Source: Mucilaginibacter dorajii
Lineage (GTDB): Bacteria > Bacteroidota > Bacteroidia > Sphingobacteriales > Sphingobacteriaceae
Direction: 5' to 3'
Length of the DNA stretch: 64,000 nt
Assembly (NCBI RefSeq): GCF_024808255.1
Contig: NZ_JANTYS010000003.1
Span: 248,001 to 312,000, forward strand
A model generated the notes under the pieces. The model worked only from the letters and a program-made list of their open reading frames with translations, had not been told where the DNA came from and searched no databases. The translations under genes and the position numbers were made by a program. Below, in pieces: positions 9,011 through 17,842 of this stretch. How positions within the stretch are numbered: the first letter of the stretch is position 1; every line of letters begins with the position of its first letter.

Positions 9011-10756
9011 ATGAAAATGAATAAGAAATATATAGCGCTAATAGCCCTGGTCGGTACATTACTGATCCCGCTAAGCTGTAAAAAGAATTTTTTAACCCAA
9101 ACCAATACCTTCCAGTCAACAGCCGATGCCACTTTTGAAAAATCACAGGATGTTGTAGCGCTGGTAAACAGTATTTATGATGGTTACCAAAACAGCGATC
9201 TGCTGAAAAAATCCATCTGGTACTACGCCAACTTTACATCACATGACTGGTTTAATGATGGTGGTGATATTGCCTGGAACAACTATACCATTAGTCCTAC
9301 TTTTGCCGCTTTGTATACATTTTGGCAAAATGGTTATATCGATATTATCCGTGCCAACTCGGCTTTAGAGATCATCGCGACAGCAAAAACAAAAGGTGTT
9401 GTTACCGAGGAGTTAGGAAACCGCCTGTTGGGTGAAGCGTACTTTTTACGCGGCATGACCTATTATTACCTTGCAGGCAGCTTTGGTGGTGTACCGATAG
9501 AATTAAAAGCATCTACCAATGGCCTGGCTCCAAGAAGTACGCAAGAGCAGGTATTTGCACAGGTAGTTGCCGATATGAAACAAGCCGAAACCTTATTACA
9601 ATCAAAAACAACCTTGCCTGCAACGGAATTAGGCCGTGCCACTAAAGGTGCTGCTTATGCTTACGAAGGATCGGCACAGATGTGGTTGGGTAAATACACC
9701 GATGCCTTAGCCGCGTTTAACAATCCGGAGCTTACCAATAACTATCATTTGCTGCCAAACTTTATTGATGTTCATGAATTTGATCATCAAAACAACGACG
9801 AGTCGTTGTTTGAAATTCAGTTTGATATCCAGGGTTCACAAAGCTGGGATGGCGGCTGGCAAAACGGCGGCGAAGTTGCATGGATAGATGACTTTAGCTG
9901 GCCACATGAAATAAGCGGTTTTGGTTATGATTATGGTAACCCTGGTTTAGAGTACTCCTACCAAACAGGCGATTTACGCAAACACGCAACCATTGCTGGT
10001 CCTGGCGATTCATTGATCAGCCCGGGAATCATCAAAAAATGGGGTGGTATTAAAGGCTACCAGGTAACTATTGATGGTTTTAAAAACGGAACCAAAGATA
10101 ACGCAGGGCAGCAATATGGCTCCTACGTTGGTGATGACGGCAAAATTATTAATACCGTTGGGGCCATCAGGCAGCCATGGTATGGTGATGACCTTACCCG
10201 TTCTGGTTACTATTGCGCTAAAAAATGGCGCGATCCAAACCTTACCGGTGCCAACGGTTCATCAACTATTTTTGGTTCACAAAACCAGATATTGATGCGT
10301 TACGCCGAAGTACTACTGTCAAGAGCTGAGTGTAAAATACGTACCGGCGATGTACCGGGAGCGATGGCCGACCTGAAAATAGTTAGGAACCGGGCATTTG
10401 GCGGCACGGCCCCTGCGGTTATGCAGGATGGTTTAACTTTTGATGGCAAGCCAACATCGCCAATTACCGATCCGTTACAGATGGTGTTAAGTGAATATAG
10501 ACACGAACTTACCGGCGAATATTCGGTGTTTTACCTGTTACGCAGGGCTGGTGCAGGTGTAGCGGCTGCTTTCATTAAAGCCAACTACGGTACCGATGGC
10601 ACAGTAACCCCGCAACCTTATCCATATGGCCCAACTGCCGATGGTAAATTGCATGGTGTTTGGCGTACATCGCTGCCTGCCGGTCGTGATATATTACCTA
10701 TTCCGCAAACAGCACGGGGGTTAAATCCAAACTTAACGCAAAACCCGGGCTATTGA
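9011..10756 (+). CDS. SusD/RagB-type nutrient-binding lipoprotein
   Basis: 581 aa surface lipoprotein that forms the lid of the SusC transporter and binds the ligand. It has a lipoprotein signal peptide with lipobox LSC and Cys23, followed by KKNFLTQ. The N-terminal TPR-like SusD region shows the family blocks (for example LGEAYFLRGMTYYYLAGSFGGVPI, given here only in part: FLRGMTYYYL) and the C-terminal part has RYAEVLLSRAECKIR, the conserved late SusD motif. It directly follows susC and is closed by a strong terminator at 10813. Confidence 0.94.
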   Translation: MKMNKKYIALIALVGTLLIPLSCKKNFLTQTNTFQSTADATFEKSQDVVALVNSIYDGYQNSDLLKKSIWYYANFTSHDWFNDGGDIAWNNYTISPTFAALYTFWQNGYIDIIRANSALEIIATAKTKGVVTEELGNRLLGEAYFLRGMTYYYLAGSFGGVPIELKASTNGLAPRSTQEQVFAQVVADMKQAETLLQSKTTLPATELGRATKGAAYAYEGSAQMWLGKYTDALAAFNNPELTNNYHLLPNFIDVHEFDHQNNDESLFEIQFDIQGSQSWDGGWQNGGEVAWIDDFSWPHEISGFGYDYGNPGLEYSYQTGDLRKHATIAGPGDSLISPGIIKKWGGIKGYQVTIDGFKNGTKDNAGQQYGSYVGDDGKIINTVGAIRQPWYGDDLTRSGYYCAKKWRDPNLTGANGSSTIFGSQNQILMRYAEVLLSRAECKIRTGDVPGAMADLKIVRNRAFGGTAPAVMQDGLTFDGKPTSPITDPLQMVLSEYRHELTGEYSVFYLLRRAGAGVAAAFIKANYGTDGTVTPQPYPYGPTADGKLHGVWRTSLPAGRDILPIPQTARGLNPNLTQNPGY

Positions 10757-10812
10757 GCGGGAAGGGTATAAATTTAAAATGAGACTTAGTTTATAGTTGG
10801 TTATCTTGTTTT

Positions 10813-10841
10813 GGCTTTCCCCAATTGGGGAAAGCCTTTTT
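10813..10841 (+). terminator. Rho-independent terminator after susCD
   Basis: A perfect palindrome with 10-bp arms (GGCTTTCCCC / GGGGAAAGCC) around AATT, followed by five Ts. It separates susCD from the cytochrome gene, so the downstream genes need their own promoter or read-through. Confidence 0.9.
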
Positions 10842-10877
10842 ACCTTTCGGGATTTTTAATATATGGCCCGGTTTATA

Positions 10878-10896
10878 GCATGTTTTTGTAACATGC
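10878..10896. promoter_or_regulatory. Inverted repeat upstream of the multiheme cytochrome
   Basis: GCATGTT-TTTGT-AACATGC: perfect 7-bp arms with a 5-base spacer, 112 bases before the cytochrome start. It could be a regulator site or a small hairpin; no T-run follows. A second partial dyad (TTGAT...ATCAA) lies near 10950-10968. Confidence 0.3.
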
Positions 10897-11007
10897 ACCC
10901 CTTTTTAACCTAAATGTACCCGCGATACCGATGGCGGTACATCAAAAAATTGATATGCATTGCATCAAACCAATAGTTGACAAAATTTGCTTAGCTGATA
11001 TGCTGCG

Positions 11008-12225
11008 ATGAAGAAGGTATTAGTTGTAGCAGGTATTTGTATAGCATTACTGGCGGTTTTTTACACCCAGTTTAAACCCGGTACAGCCAGCGCCGATCCG
11101 CGTGGCGATGCCTATGCCGGCTCAAAAGCCTGTGCCAAATGCCATGCTAAGGTTTATGACTCGTACCTGCATACAGCCCATTTTATGGCCTCAATGCCTG
11201 CCACACCCAATTCGGTGCACGGCAGCTTTGCTAAGGGGTCAAATGTTTTCAATATCGACCAAAACCAAAAGATTGTGATGGAGAAACGCGATAGTGGCTT
11301 ATATCAAACATATTATGTAAATGGCAAGGTAAAGGGTGCCCATCGGTTTGATATTGCTTTTGGCGGTGTTAAGGGCGAGAGCTATTTGTATTGGAAAGGG
11401 GATGGGCTTTACCAGTTGCCGCTTTCATACTTTAACCGGCAAAACGAGTGGTCAACAAGCCCCGGTTATAAATTTAGTTTTGTTGATTTCCGGTCAATAG
11501 GGAAACGCTGTTTGGAGTGCCATGTATCCTATGTAAATGAAATGCCCGGCGGAAAGCAGCAGCTAAGCCGCGATGAGCAGTTTGATAGAAGTACCATGGT
11601 TTACGGTATTGATTGCGAACGCTGCCATGGCCCCGGCGCGCAGCATGTTGATTTTCAAACCAGCAATCCGCAGGTAAAAACGGCGAAGTTTATCGCCAGC
11701 TATGCTTCACTAAGCAGAGCCCAGCGTATGGATGCCTGTGCGGTTTGCCATTCAGGCATTCATACTTCCCTGCTTAAATCAACCTTTGGCTTCATGCCCG
11801 GTGATACCTTTGCCAAATATAAACTGCCCGAGTTTCAGCAGCATTTAGATACCACCCATTTAGATGTACATGGCAAACAATTTCAGTTGTTGCAAAGCAG
11901 TAAATGCTACCTTAACAGCAAGATGGATTGCGGTACCTGCCACAATACCCATCAAAACACCCGGGGCAACGATATTTTGTACGCTCAAAAATGCCTGAGC
12001 TGCCATAATACCCCAAACCATACTTATTGTAAAATGACCGATAAGCTTGGTGCTGATATGCTGAAAGCCAAATGCATCAGCTGCCACATGCCGGAGCTTA
12101 CCACCAGCGTAATATCGGTACAGGTTGCAGATAAGGCACCGCCGGTCAGGTTTTTTGTGCACACCCATCATATAGCCATATATCCGCAGGAGGTTAAAAA
12201 GATATTGGCCTTTATCAATAAATAA
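11008..12225 (+). CDS. Periplasmic multiheme cytochrome c (seven CXXCH)
   Basis: 405 aa with an N-terminal export signal/anchor (about 1-25). It has seven covalent-heme motifs in order: CAKCH, CLECH, CERCH, CAVCH, CGTCH, CLSCH, CISCH. The overall pattern resembles cytochrome c554-type electron carriers. It should carry electrons in the periplasm or at the outer membrane. It sits between SusCD and the FG-GAP/DUF1080 genes, so it may accept electrons from the cytochrome-tailed dehydrogenase-like protein at 17843. The start ATG is at 11008. The 38-base gap to the next gene suggests co-transcription. Its precise partner is an inference. Confidence 0.9.
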   Translation: MKKVLVVAGICIALLAVFYTQFKPGTASADPRGDAYAGSKACAKCHAKVYDSYLHTAHFMASMPATPNSVHGSFAKGSNVFNIDQNQKIVMEKRDSGLYQTYYVNGKVKGAHRFDIAFGGVKGESYLYWKGDGLYQLPLSYFNRQNEWSTSPGYKFSFVDFRSIGKRCLECHVSYVNEMPGGKQQLSRDEQFDRSTMVYGIDCERCHGPGAQHVDFQTSNPQVKTAKFIASYASLSRAQRMDACAVCHSGIHTSLLKSTFGFMPGDTFAKYKLPEFQQHLDTTHLDVHGKQFQLLQSSKCYLNSKMDCGTCHNTHQNTRGNDILYAQKCLSCHNTPNHTYCKMTDKLGADMLKAKCISCHMPELTTSVISVQVADKAPPVRFFVHTHHIAIYPQEVKKILAFINK

Positions 12226-12263
12226 ATCAATGCATACTGTTAAATTTCAGCTCGTATTCTTGT

Positions 12264-15200
12264 ATGAATAAAATATATACTTCCGCTTTGTTTTTGATTG
12301 CTGTTTGCTTATTTTCATGCAAGAAGCATACATTGTTCCAACAAATTTCGTCCTCACATTCGGGTATCCATTTTAATAATGAGATCATCGAAACCGATAC
12401 CATCAACCCCTTTGATATGACCAATATTTACAATGGCGGTGGTGTTGGCGTGGGCGATTTTAACAACGATGGCTTACCCGATCTATATTTTACCGGCAAC
12501 CTGGTATCAAGCAAACTCTACCTCAATAAAGGCAATTTTGAATTTGAAGATATTACCGATAAAGCCGGCGTAAATGGCATGGGCAGGTGGGGCCGGGGTG
12601 TTGCCATTGTTGATATTAACAACGATGGCCTGATGGATATTTACGTGTGTAATACCATTTACCCCGATTCGGCAAGGAGGCGCAATATTTTATACGTGAA
12701 CCAGGGCAAGGATAAGGACGGCATACCTCATTTTAAGGATATGGCCAAAGAGTATGGCTTAGATCTTACCCGGCAATCAACCATGGCCAGCTTTTTTGAT
12801 TATGATAATGATGGCGACCTGGATATGTACCTCACCGTAAACACCGCGTCATCCAATTACTATCCAAATGTTTTTGGCAAAGCTACCCGCACAAACAGCA
12901 ACAGCACAGGCCGGTTATTCCGTAACGATTGGGACGAAAAACTTCACCACGCTGTATTTCATGACGTTTCACAACAGGCAGGTACCAATATAGATGGTTT
13001 TGGACACGGTGCCACTACAGTAGATATTGATGGCGATGGCTGGAAGGATATCTATGTATCTAATGATTTTGTATCGAGCAATATTTTATACATCAACAAC
13101 CACAACGGTACGTTTACAGATCGTTCAAAGGAGTATTTTAAACACACATCTTACAACGCCATGGGGCAGGATATTGTGGATATTAATAACGATGGCCTGG
13201 CTGATGTGGTTGAGCTGGATATGAATCCCGAGGATAACTATCGTAAAAAAATGATCCTGGGTGCCAACAGCTACCAGATGTTTCAATATTTTGACATGTT
13301 TGGCACGCAATACCAGTACGTGCGCAATACCTTACAGGTTAACCAGGGACCCAAAGTTGGCGCGCAGGGCCGCATTGGCAGCCCGGCTTTCAGCGAGGTT
13401 GGTTTTTTGAGCGGCATGTCGCAAACAGACTGGAGCTGGACACCTTTGGTTACCGATTTTGATAACGACGGCTACCGCGACCTGGTGGTAACCAATGGCT
13501 ACCCCAAAGATGTATCCGACCGTGATTTTATGACCTACCGGCAGCAGGCCTTTGCGGTAACGCCCAAAAAGAAAGTACTGGAGCAAATTCCGCAAATTAA
13601 ACTGCACAACTATGCATTCTCCAATAACGGTAACCTTACGTTTACCGATGTAAGTAAAACCTGGGGCTTAAACCTGCCCACGTTTTCAAACGGCGCGGTA
13701 TATGTTGATTTGGATAATGATGGTGCTATGGATATGGTGATCAACAACGTTAACGATGAGGCATTGGTATACCGCAATACCTCCCGCGACGATAAAGAGA
13801 AGCGGGCTAAAACCCACTTTCTGCAATTGAGCTTTACCGGCGATAAGCAAAACATTGGCGCTTTAGGTACTATAGTGAACATTTACTATGATCATGGCAA
13901 ACAGCAGGTTTATGAGAACGACCCTTACCGGGGCTACCTATCATCAGATGAGTGTATCGCACATTTCGGGTTAGGTAAAGTAATCTCTGTCGATTCGGTA
14001 GTGATCAAATGGCCGGGTAACAAAAAGCAGGTTTTACTAAACGTTAAGGCCGATCAAAAATTGAAGCTCAACATTGCCGATGCCAAAAGCTCTTACACCA
14101 TTAACCAGCCGCAGTTTGCAACCAAAGCCTTGTTTAAAGAAGTATCAGATTCTTTAGGTATTCACTTTAAACACAAAGCCGCCGATTTTAGCGACTTCAA
14201 TATTCAAAAACTATTACCGCATAAGTTATCAGAATACAGCCCCGCGCTTGCCGTTGGCGATGTGGACGGTAACGGTTTTGATGATATGATAGTAGGGGGT
14301 AATGCGGTTTACCCCGCCCAGGTGTTTTTACAGCAAGCTAATGGCAAGTTTATTCAGCGCGATTTACTAAGTACCCAGCCAGATAGTAAACACCTGTATA
14401 AAGATGCTGGGTTATTGCTTTTTGATGCCAACGGCGATGGTAAACTTGATTTGTATGCTGCAAGCGGCGGTTACGAGGCCATGACGGGCAGCCCCGAATA
14501 CCAGGACAGGTTATACCTTAACGATGGCAAAGGCAATTTTACCCTGGCAACCGATGCCTTGCCAGCCAATACTACCAGTAAACTATGCGTAAGGGCCTGC
14601 GATTATAATAAAGACGGCAAGCCCGACCTTTTCATATCTGGCAGGGTTGATCCATGGCATTACCCAACGCCTGTATCCAGCATCATTTTAAGGAACGATA
14701 GTAAAGACGGGCACATTAAATTTACCGATGTAACCGCGCAGGTAGCACCTGTTTTGAAAAAAATAGGAATGGTTTGCGATGCCCTGTTTACCGATTTTGA
14801 TAACGATGGCTGGCCCGATATGATCCTGGCCGGCGAGTGGATGCCGGTAACCTTCCTGAAAAACGATCATGGCAAATTTGTGAATGTAACCGCAGCAACG
14901 GGGCTTGGCGATAAATTGGGCTGGTGGAACTCTGTAGTTGCCGGCGATTTCAGGCATACCGGTCGTACAGATTATATTGTGGGCAACCTTGGTCAAAACA
15001 GCTTGTTCCAGGCCAGCGATCAATACCCGGTTTACATTACCGCGAAGGATTTTGACAAAAACGGAAGCTTAACTGCTATCCCATCCTTGTTTTTACCATC
15101 ACAGGATGGGGATAAAAAGGAGTTTCCTTCAGTGGGGCGCGAGGATTTGCTGAAGCAGATGATCAGCATGAAGAAAAAGTTCCAGAACTATAAATCGTAC

Positions 15201-15842
15201 GCAACGGCTACCATGAGCGATGTACTATCGCCCGAACAAATGGAAGGGGCTATCAGGCTTAAAGCCAATATGCTTAAATCATGCTACCTGCGTAACGATG
15301 GCAATGGCAAATTCACCATGATCCCTTTACCCATTGAAGCCCAGGTATCGGTACTGAACGGTATGGAAACCGGTGATTTTGACGGCGACGGCAACCTGGA
15401 TGTGGTGATAAACGGCAACGACTATGGCACCGATGTATCCATTGGCCGTTATGACGCTTTGAATGGGCTTATGCTGAAAGGCGACGGTAAGGGCGGCTTT
15501 AAACCAATGAGCATACTGCAAAGTGGCATTTATATCCCCGGTAATGGTAAGGCGCTGGTAAAACTGCGCGATAACAGCGGGCATATGCTGTTAGCTGCCA
15601 GCCAGAATAAAGATTCATTAAAAGTATTTAAAATGAACGCCCGAATAAAAAACATACCAGTCGGCGAGCAGGATGCTTATGCTTTAATCACTTACAAGGA
15701 CGGTAAAACAGCCCGGCAAGAGTTTTATTACGGCAATTCGTTTTTATCTCAATCGGCCAGGTTTATCCAGGTTGGCGATAGGGTGAAGAGTGTGGTTATT
15801 TTTGATGATAGGGGGAATAAAAGAACCATAAACCTCAATTGA
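12264..15842 (+). CDS. FG-GAP/VCBS-repeat lipoprotein with ASPIC/UnbV domain
   Basis: 1192 aa. The N-terminus is a lipoprotein signal with LFSC and Cys19. The body has many FG-GAP calcium-binding blades with the pattern DxDNDGxxD (for example VDINNDGLMDIYV, YDNDGDLDMYL, FDNDGWPDMIL, GDFDGDGNLDVVI), forming one or two beta-propellers. An UnbV-like segment (about 520-600, with LGTIVNIYYDHGKQ and AHFGLGK) lies between the two propeller halves. Such proteins are surface or periplasmic and often sit next to SusCD or c-type cytochrome genes; no catalytic activity is established. It may be a carbohydrate-binding or scaffold partner here. Confidence 0.9.
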   Translation: MNKIYTSALFLIAVCLFSCKKHTLFQQISSSHSGIHFNNEIIETDTINPFDMTNIYNGGGVGVGDFNNDGLPDLYFTGNLVSSKLYLNKGNFEFEDITDKAGVNGMGRWGRGVAIVDINNDGLMDIYVCNTIYPDSARRRNILYVNQGKDKDGIPHFKDMAKEYGLDLTRQSTMASFFDYDNDGDLDMYLTVNTASSNYYPNVFGKATRTNSNSTGRLFRNDWDEKLHHAVFHDVSQQAGTNIDGFGHGATTVDIDGDGWKDIYVSNDFVSSNILYINNHNGTFTDRSKEYFKHTSYNAMGQDIVDINNDGLADVVELDMNPEDNYRKKMILGANSYQMFQYFDMFGTQYQYVRNTLQVNQGPKVGAQGRIGSPAFSEVGFLSGMSQTDWSWTPLVTDFDNDGYRDLVVTNGYPKDVSDRDFMTYRQQAFAVTPKKKVLEQIPQIKLHNYAFSNNGNLTFTDVSKTWGLNLPTFSNGAVYVDLDNDGAMDMVINNVNDEALVYRNTSRDDKEKRAKTHFLQLSFTGDKQNIGALGTIVNIYYDHGKQQVYENDPYRGYLSSDECIAHFGLGKVISVDSVVIKWPGNKKQVLLNVKADQKLKLNIADAKSSYTINQPQFATKALFKEVSDSLGIHFKHKAADFSDFNIQKLLPHKLSEYSPALAVGDVDGNGFDDMIVGGNAVYPAQVFLQQANGKFIQRDLLSTQPDSKHLYKDAGLLLFDANGDGKLDLYAASGGYEAMTGSPEYQDRLYLNDGKGNFTLATDALPANTTSKLCVRACDYNKDGKPDLFISGRVDPWHYPTPVSSIILRNDSKDGHIKFTDVTAQVAPVLKKIGMVCDALFTDFDNDGWPDMILAGEWMPVTFLKNDHGKFVNVTAATGLGDKLGWWNSVVAGDFRHTGRTDYIVGNLGQNSLFQASDQYPVYITAKDFDKNGSLTAIPSLFLPSQDGDKKEFPSVGREDLLKQMISMKKKFQNYKSYATATMSDVLSPEQMEGAIRLKANMLKSCYLRNDGNGKFTMIPLPIEAQVSVLNGMETGDFDGDGNLDVVINGNDYGTDVSIGRYDALNGLMLKGDGKGGFKPMSILQSGIYIPGNGKALVKLRDNSGHMLLAASQNKDSLKVFKMNARIKNIPVGEQDAYALITYKDGKTARQEFYYGNSFLSQSARFIQVGDRVKSVVIFDDRGNKRTINLN

Positions 15843-15887
15843 TAAAACGCGCAAAGCATCGTATCACAATTATTAACAATAATTACG

Positions 15888-15897
15888 CAATCGATTG
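15888..15897. promoter_or_regulatory. Candidate operator CAATCGATTG upstream of the DUF1080 gene cluster
   Basis: Third copy of the 10-bp palindrome (see 855 and 5665), extended on the right to GATTGTTATAA. It lies 77 bases before the start of the DUF1080-PA14 gene, in the 131-base gap after the FG-GAP gene, and would place this sub-operon under the same regulator. Confidence 0.45.
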
Positions 15898-15973
15898 TTA
15901 TAAATTATTAAATTGCGCAGGATAAGCGTTATAAACCCTTATCCCATTTAAACCATATTATAATTAAAGAAGC

Positions 15974-17809
15974 ATGTTTTTTATGAAGTATCCCACTATA
16001 AAAATTAGCGGTAAAGGTGCTTTGGTGATGTTTGTTTGCTTGTTGGGCGGTCAAAAACTCCTGGCGCAAAGCAGCGTACCACTTACCGATCTTTCCTTTT
16101 TCCAGGAGCCATCATCAAACTGGAAATTAGCCACCGGTGTACAGGCCGATCTGTTGCAGGATGAGGTTTTAACCACTAAAGATGGCAATGGCATCCTGGT
16201 AAACTTGCCCGGCAAAAAAGGTGCAAAGGACCTTTACACCAAAAGCACGTATGGCGATGTAGATATCGAGCTGGATTACCTGGTGGCCAAAGGATCAAAC
16301 TCGGGAATTTATTTGCAGGGGAGGTATGAAATTCAGCTATTGGATAGCTGGGGTGTGGTTAATCCCAAATCGGGCGATAACGGCGGTATTTACGAGCGCT
16401 GGGACGATAGCAAACCAGATGGGCAGCAAGGCTATGATGGCCACGCGCCAAGGCAAAACGCCAGCCGCGCACCGGGCTTGTGGCAGCACATGAAAATCTC
16501 GTTCCAGGCACCGCGTTTTGACGCCAATGGCCAAAAGATAGCTAATGCCAAGGTGATTTACGTTTGGCTGAATGGCGTTTTGATACAGGATAACGTGGAA
16601 CTGGCCGGGCCAACCCGCGGCGCTATGGATAGCAAAGAAACCACGGCTGGCCCGCTCCGCATCCAGGGCGACCATGGGGCGGTTGCCTTTAGGAATATTT
16701 CCATTACAAGCTATGATAAGCCGCATCCCGAGTTAGCCAATCTTAAATACTCGGTTTACAAGGGCGGCGCGCTAACAAATCCGGATTATAAAACGCTTAA
16801 ACCCGAATCTGAAGGAAACTCAACCATACTATCATCAAACCAGGGCAAATTAAGCAATGACTTTTTAATGCGCTACACTGGTACCATTAAGGTAACCGGG
16901 GCGGGCGAATATGTGTTTAAATTAAGCGTACCCGGAGGTAAAGGGGTTTTCCGCATCAATGGTGCCGATGCAGTTACCGCCGACAACAGGGGCGAAGGTA
17001 AAATTCAGCTTACCGCCGGCGAGCATCCCTTTGATATAGTTTACGCCAAAACGGTTGATTGGGCTAAACCTGCTTTGGGGCTTACGGTTTCGGGTCCAGG
17101 TGTTAGGGAGTATCTATTGAGTGATGCCAATGTGAGCAATAATGATCCGGTTGATCCGATATTGATTAATGCTACAGAAAATACCATCCTGCGCAGCTTT
17201 AGCGATTTGCCGGGTGGCATCAGGGTTACGCATGGTGTAAACGTTGGGAGTCCAAAGCTGGTTCATTACACTTTCGATTTGGATAAAGGTATGATTGTGC
17301 AGGTTTGGCGTGGCGGCTTCCTTGATGCCACCCCCATGTGGCATGATCGTGGCGACGGCTCATCACGCGTTGCCGGTTCTGTAATGTATTTAGGCAAACC
17401 CGTACCATCTATCGAAAAATTAAGCAGTGAGCAGGCCGTGTGGTCGCCGGATACCGCAGGTACCTGGTATAAACCCAAGGGATATATGTTAGATAATGCA
17501 GGGCAGCCTACCTTCAGGTACATGGTTTATGGTTCGATGGTGAACGATGCCAGCGTGGTTATAGATGGCGGGCAGGGCATCAGCCGACAGATTACCGTTC
17601 AAAATCCGGTCGATGGTTTGTTTGTGCATGTGGTTACAGCCAATAATATCGAAGCTTTAGGGAATGGCTTATACACTGTTGATGATAAATCATATTATAT
17701 CCGCATTGATGACGCGGGCGGGGCTAAGCCAATTCTGCGGGATGCCGGGGGCAAACAGGAACTGATTATCCCCATCAAGCAAAAATTAACCTATTCTATT
17801 ATCTTTTAA
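15974..17809 (+). CDS. DUF1080 (3-keto-disaccharide hydrolase family) protein with PA14-like domain
   Basis: 611 aa, exported (signal peptide about 1-32, ending QKLLAQ). Residues about 45-250 form a DUF1080 / concanavalin-like fold with family signatures: GSNSGIYLQGRYEIQLLD, GLWQHMKISFQAPRFD, VWLNGVLIQDN and GPLRIQGDHG. Residues about 285-375 look like a PA14-type beta-sandwich (FLMRYTGTIKVTGAGEYVF; ALGLTVSGPG). The last 220 residues are an all-beta region I do not recognise. DUF1080 members studied so far cleave 3-keto-glycosides; the specific substrate here is unknown. An alternative start ATG lies at 15983. It is followed after 12-33 bases by the propeller-cytochrome gene, so the two are probably co-transcribed. 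Confidence 0.85.
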   Translation: MFFMKYPTIKISGKGALVMFVCLLGGQKLLAQSSVPLTDLSFFQEPSSNWKLATGVQADLLQDEVLTTKDGNGILVNLPGKKGAKDLYTKSTYGDVDIELDYLVAKGSNSGIYLQGRYEIQLLDSWGVVNPKSGDNGGIYERWDDSKPDGQQGYDGHAPRQNASRAPGLWQHMKISFQAPRFDANGQKIANAKVIYVWLNGVLIQDNVELAGPTRGAMDSKETTAGPLRIQGDHGAVAFRNISITSYDKPHPELANLKYSVYKGGALTNPDYKTLKPESEGNSTILSSNQGKLSNDFLMRYTGTIKVTGAGEYVFKLSVPGGKGVFRINGADAVTADNRGEGKIQLTAGEHPFDIVYAKTVDWAKPALGLTVSGPGVREYLLSDANVSNNDPVDPILINATENTILRSFSDLPGGIRVTHGVNVGSPKLVHYTFDLDKGMIVQVWRGGFLDATPMWHDRGDGSSRVAGSVMYLGKPVPSIEKLSSEQAVWSPDTAGTWYKPKGYMLDNAGQPTFRYMVYGSMVNDASVVIDGGQGISRQITVQNPVDGLFVHVVTANNIEALGNGLYTVDDKSYYIRIDDAGGAKPILRDAGGKQELIIPIKQKLTYSIIF

Positions 17810-17842
17810 GCTGCCTGCATCATGATATACACTATAAAACAA

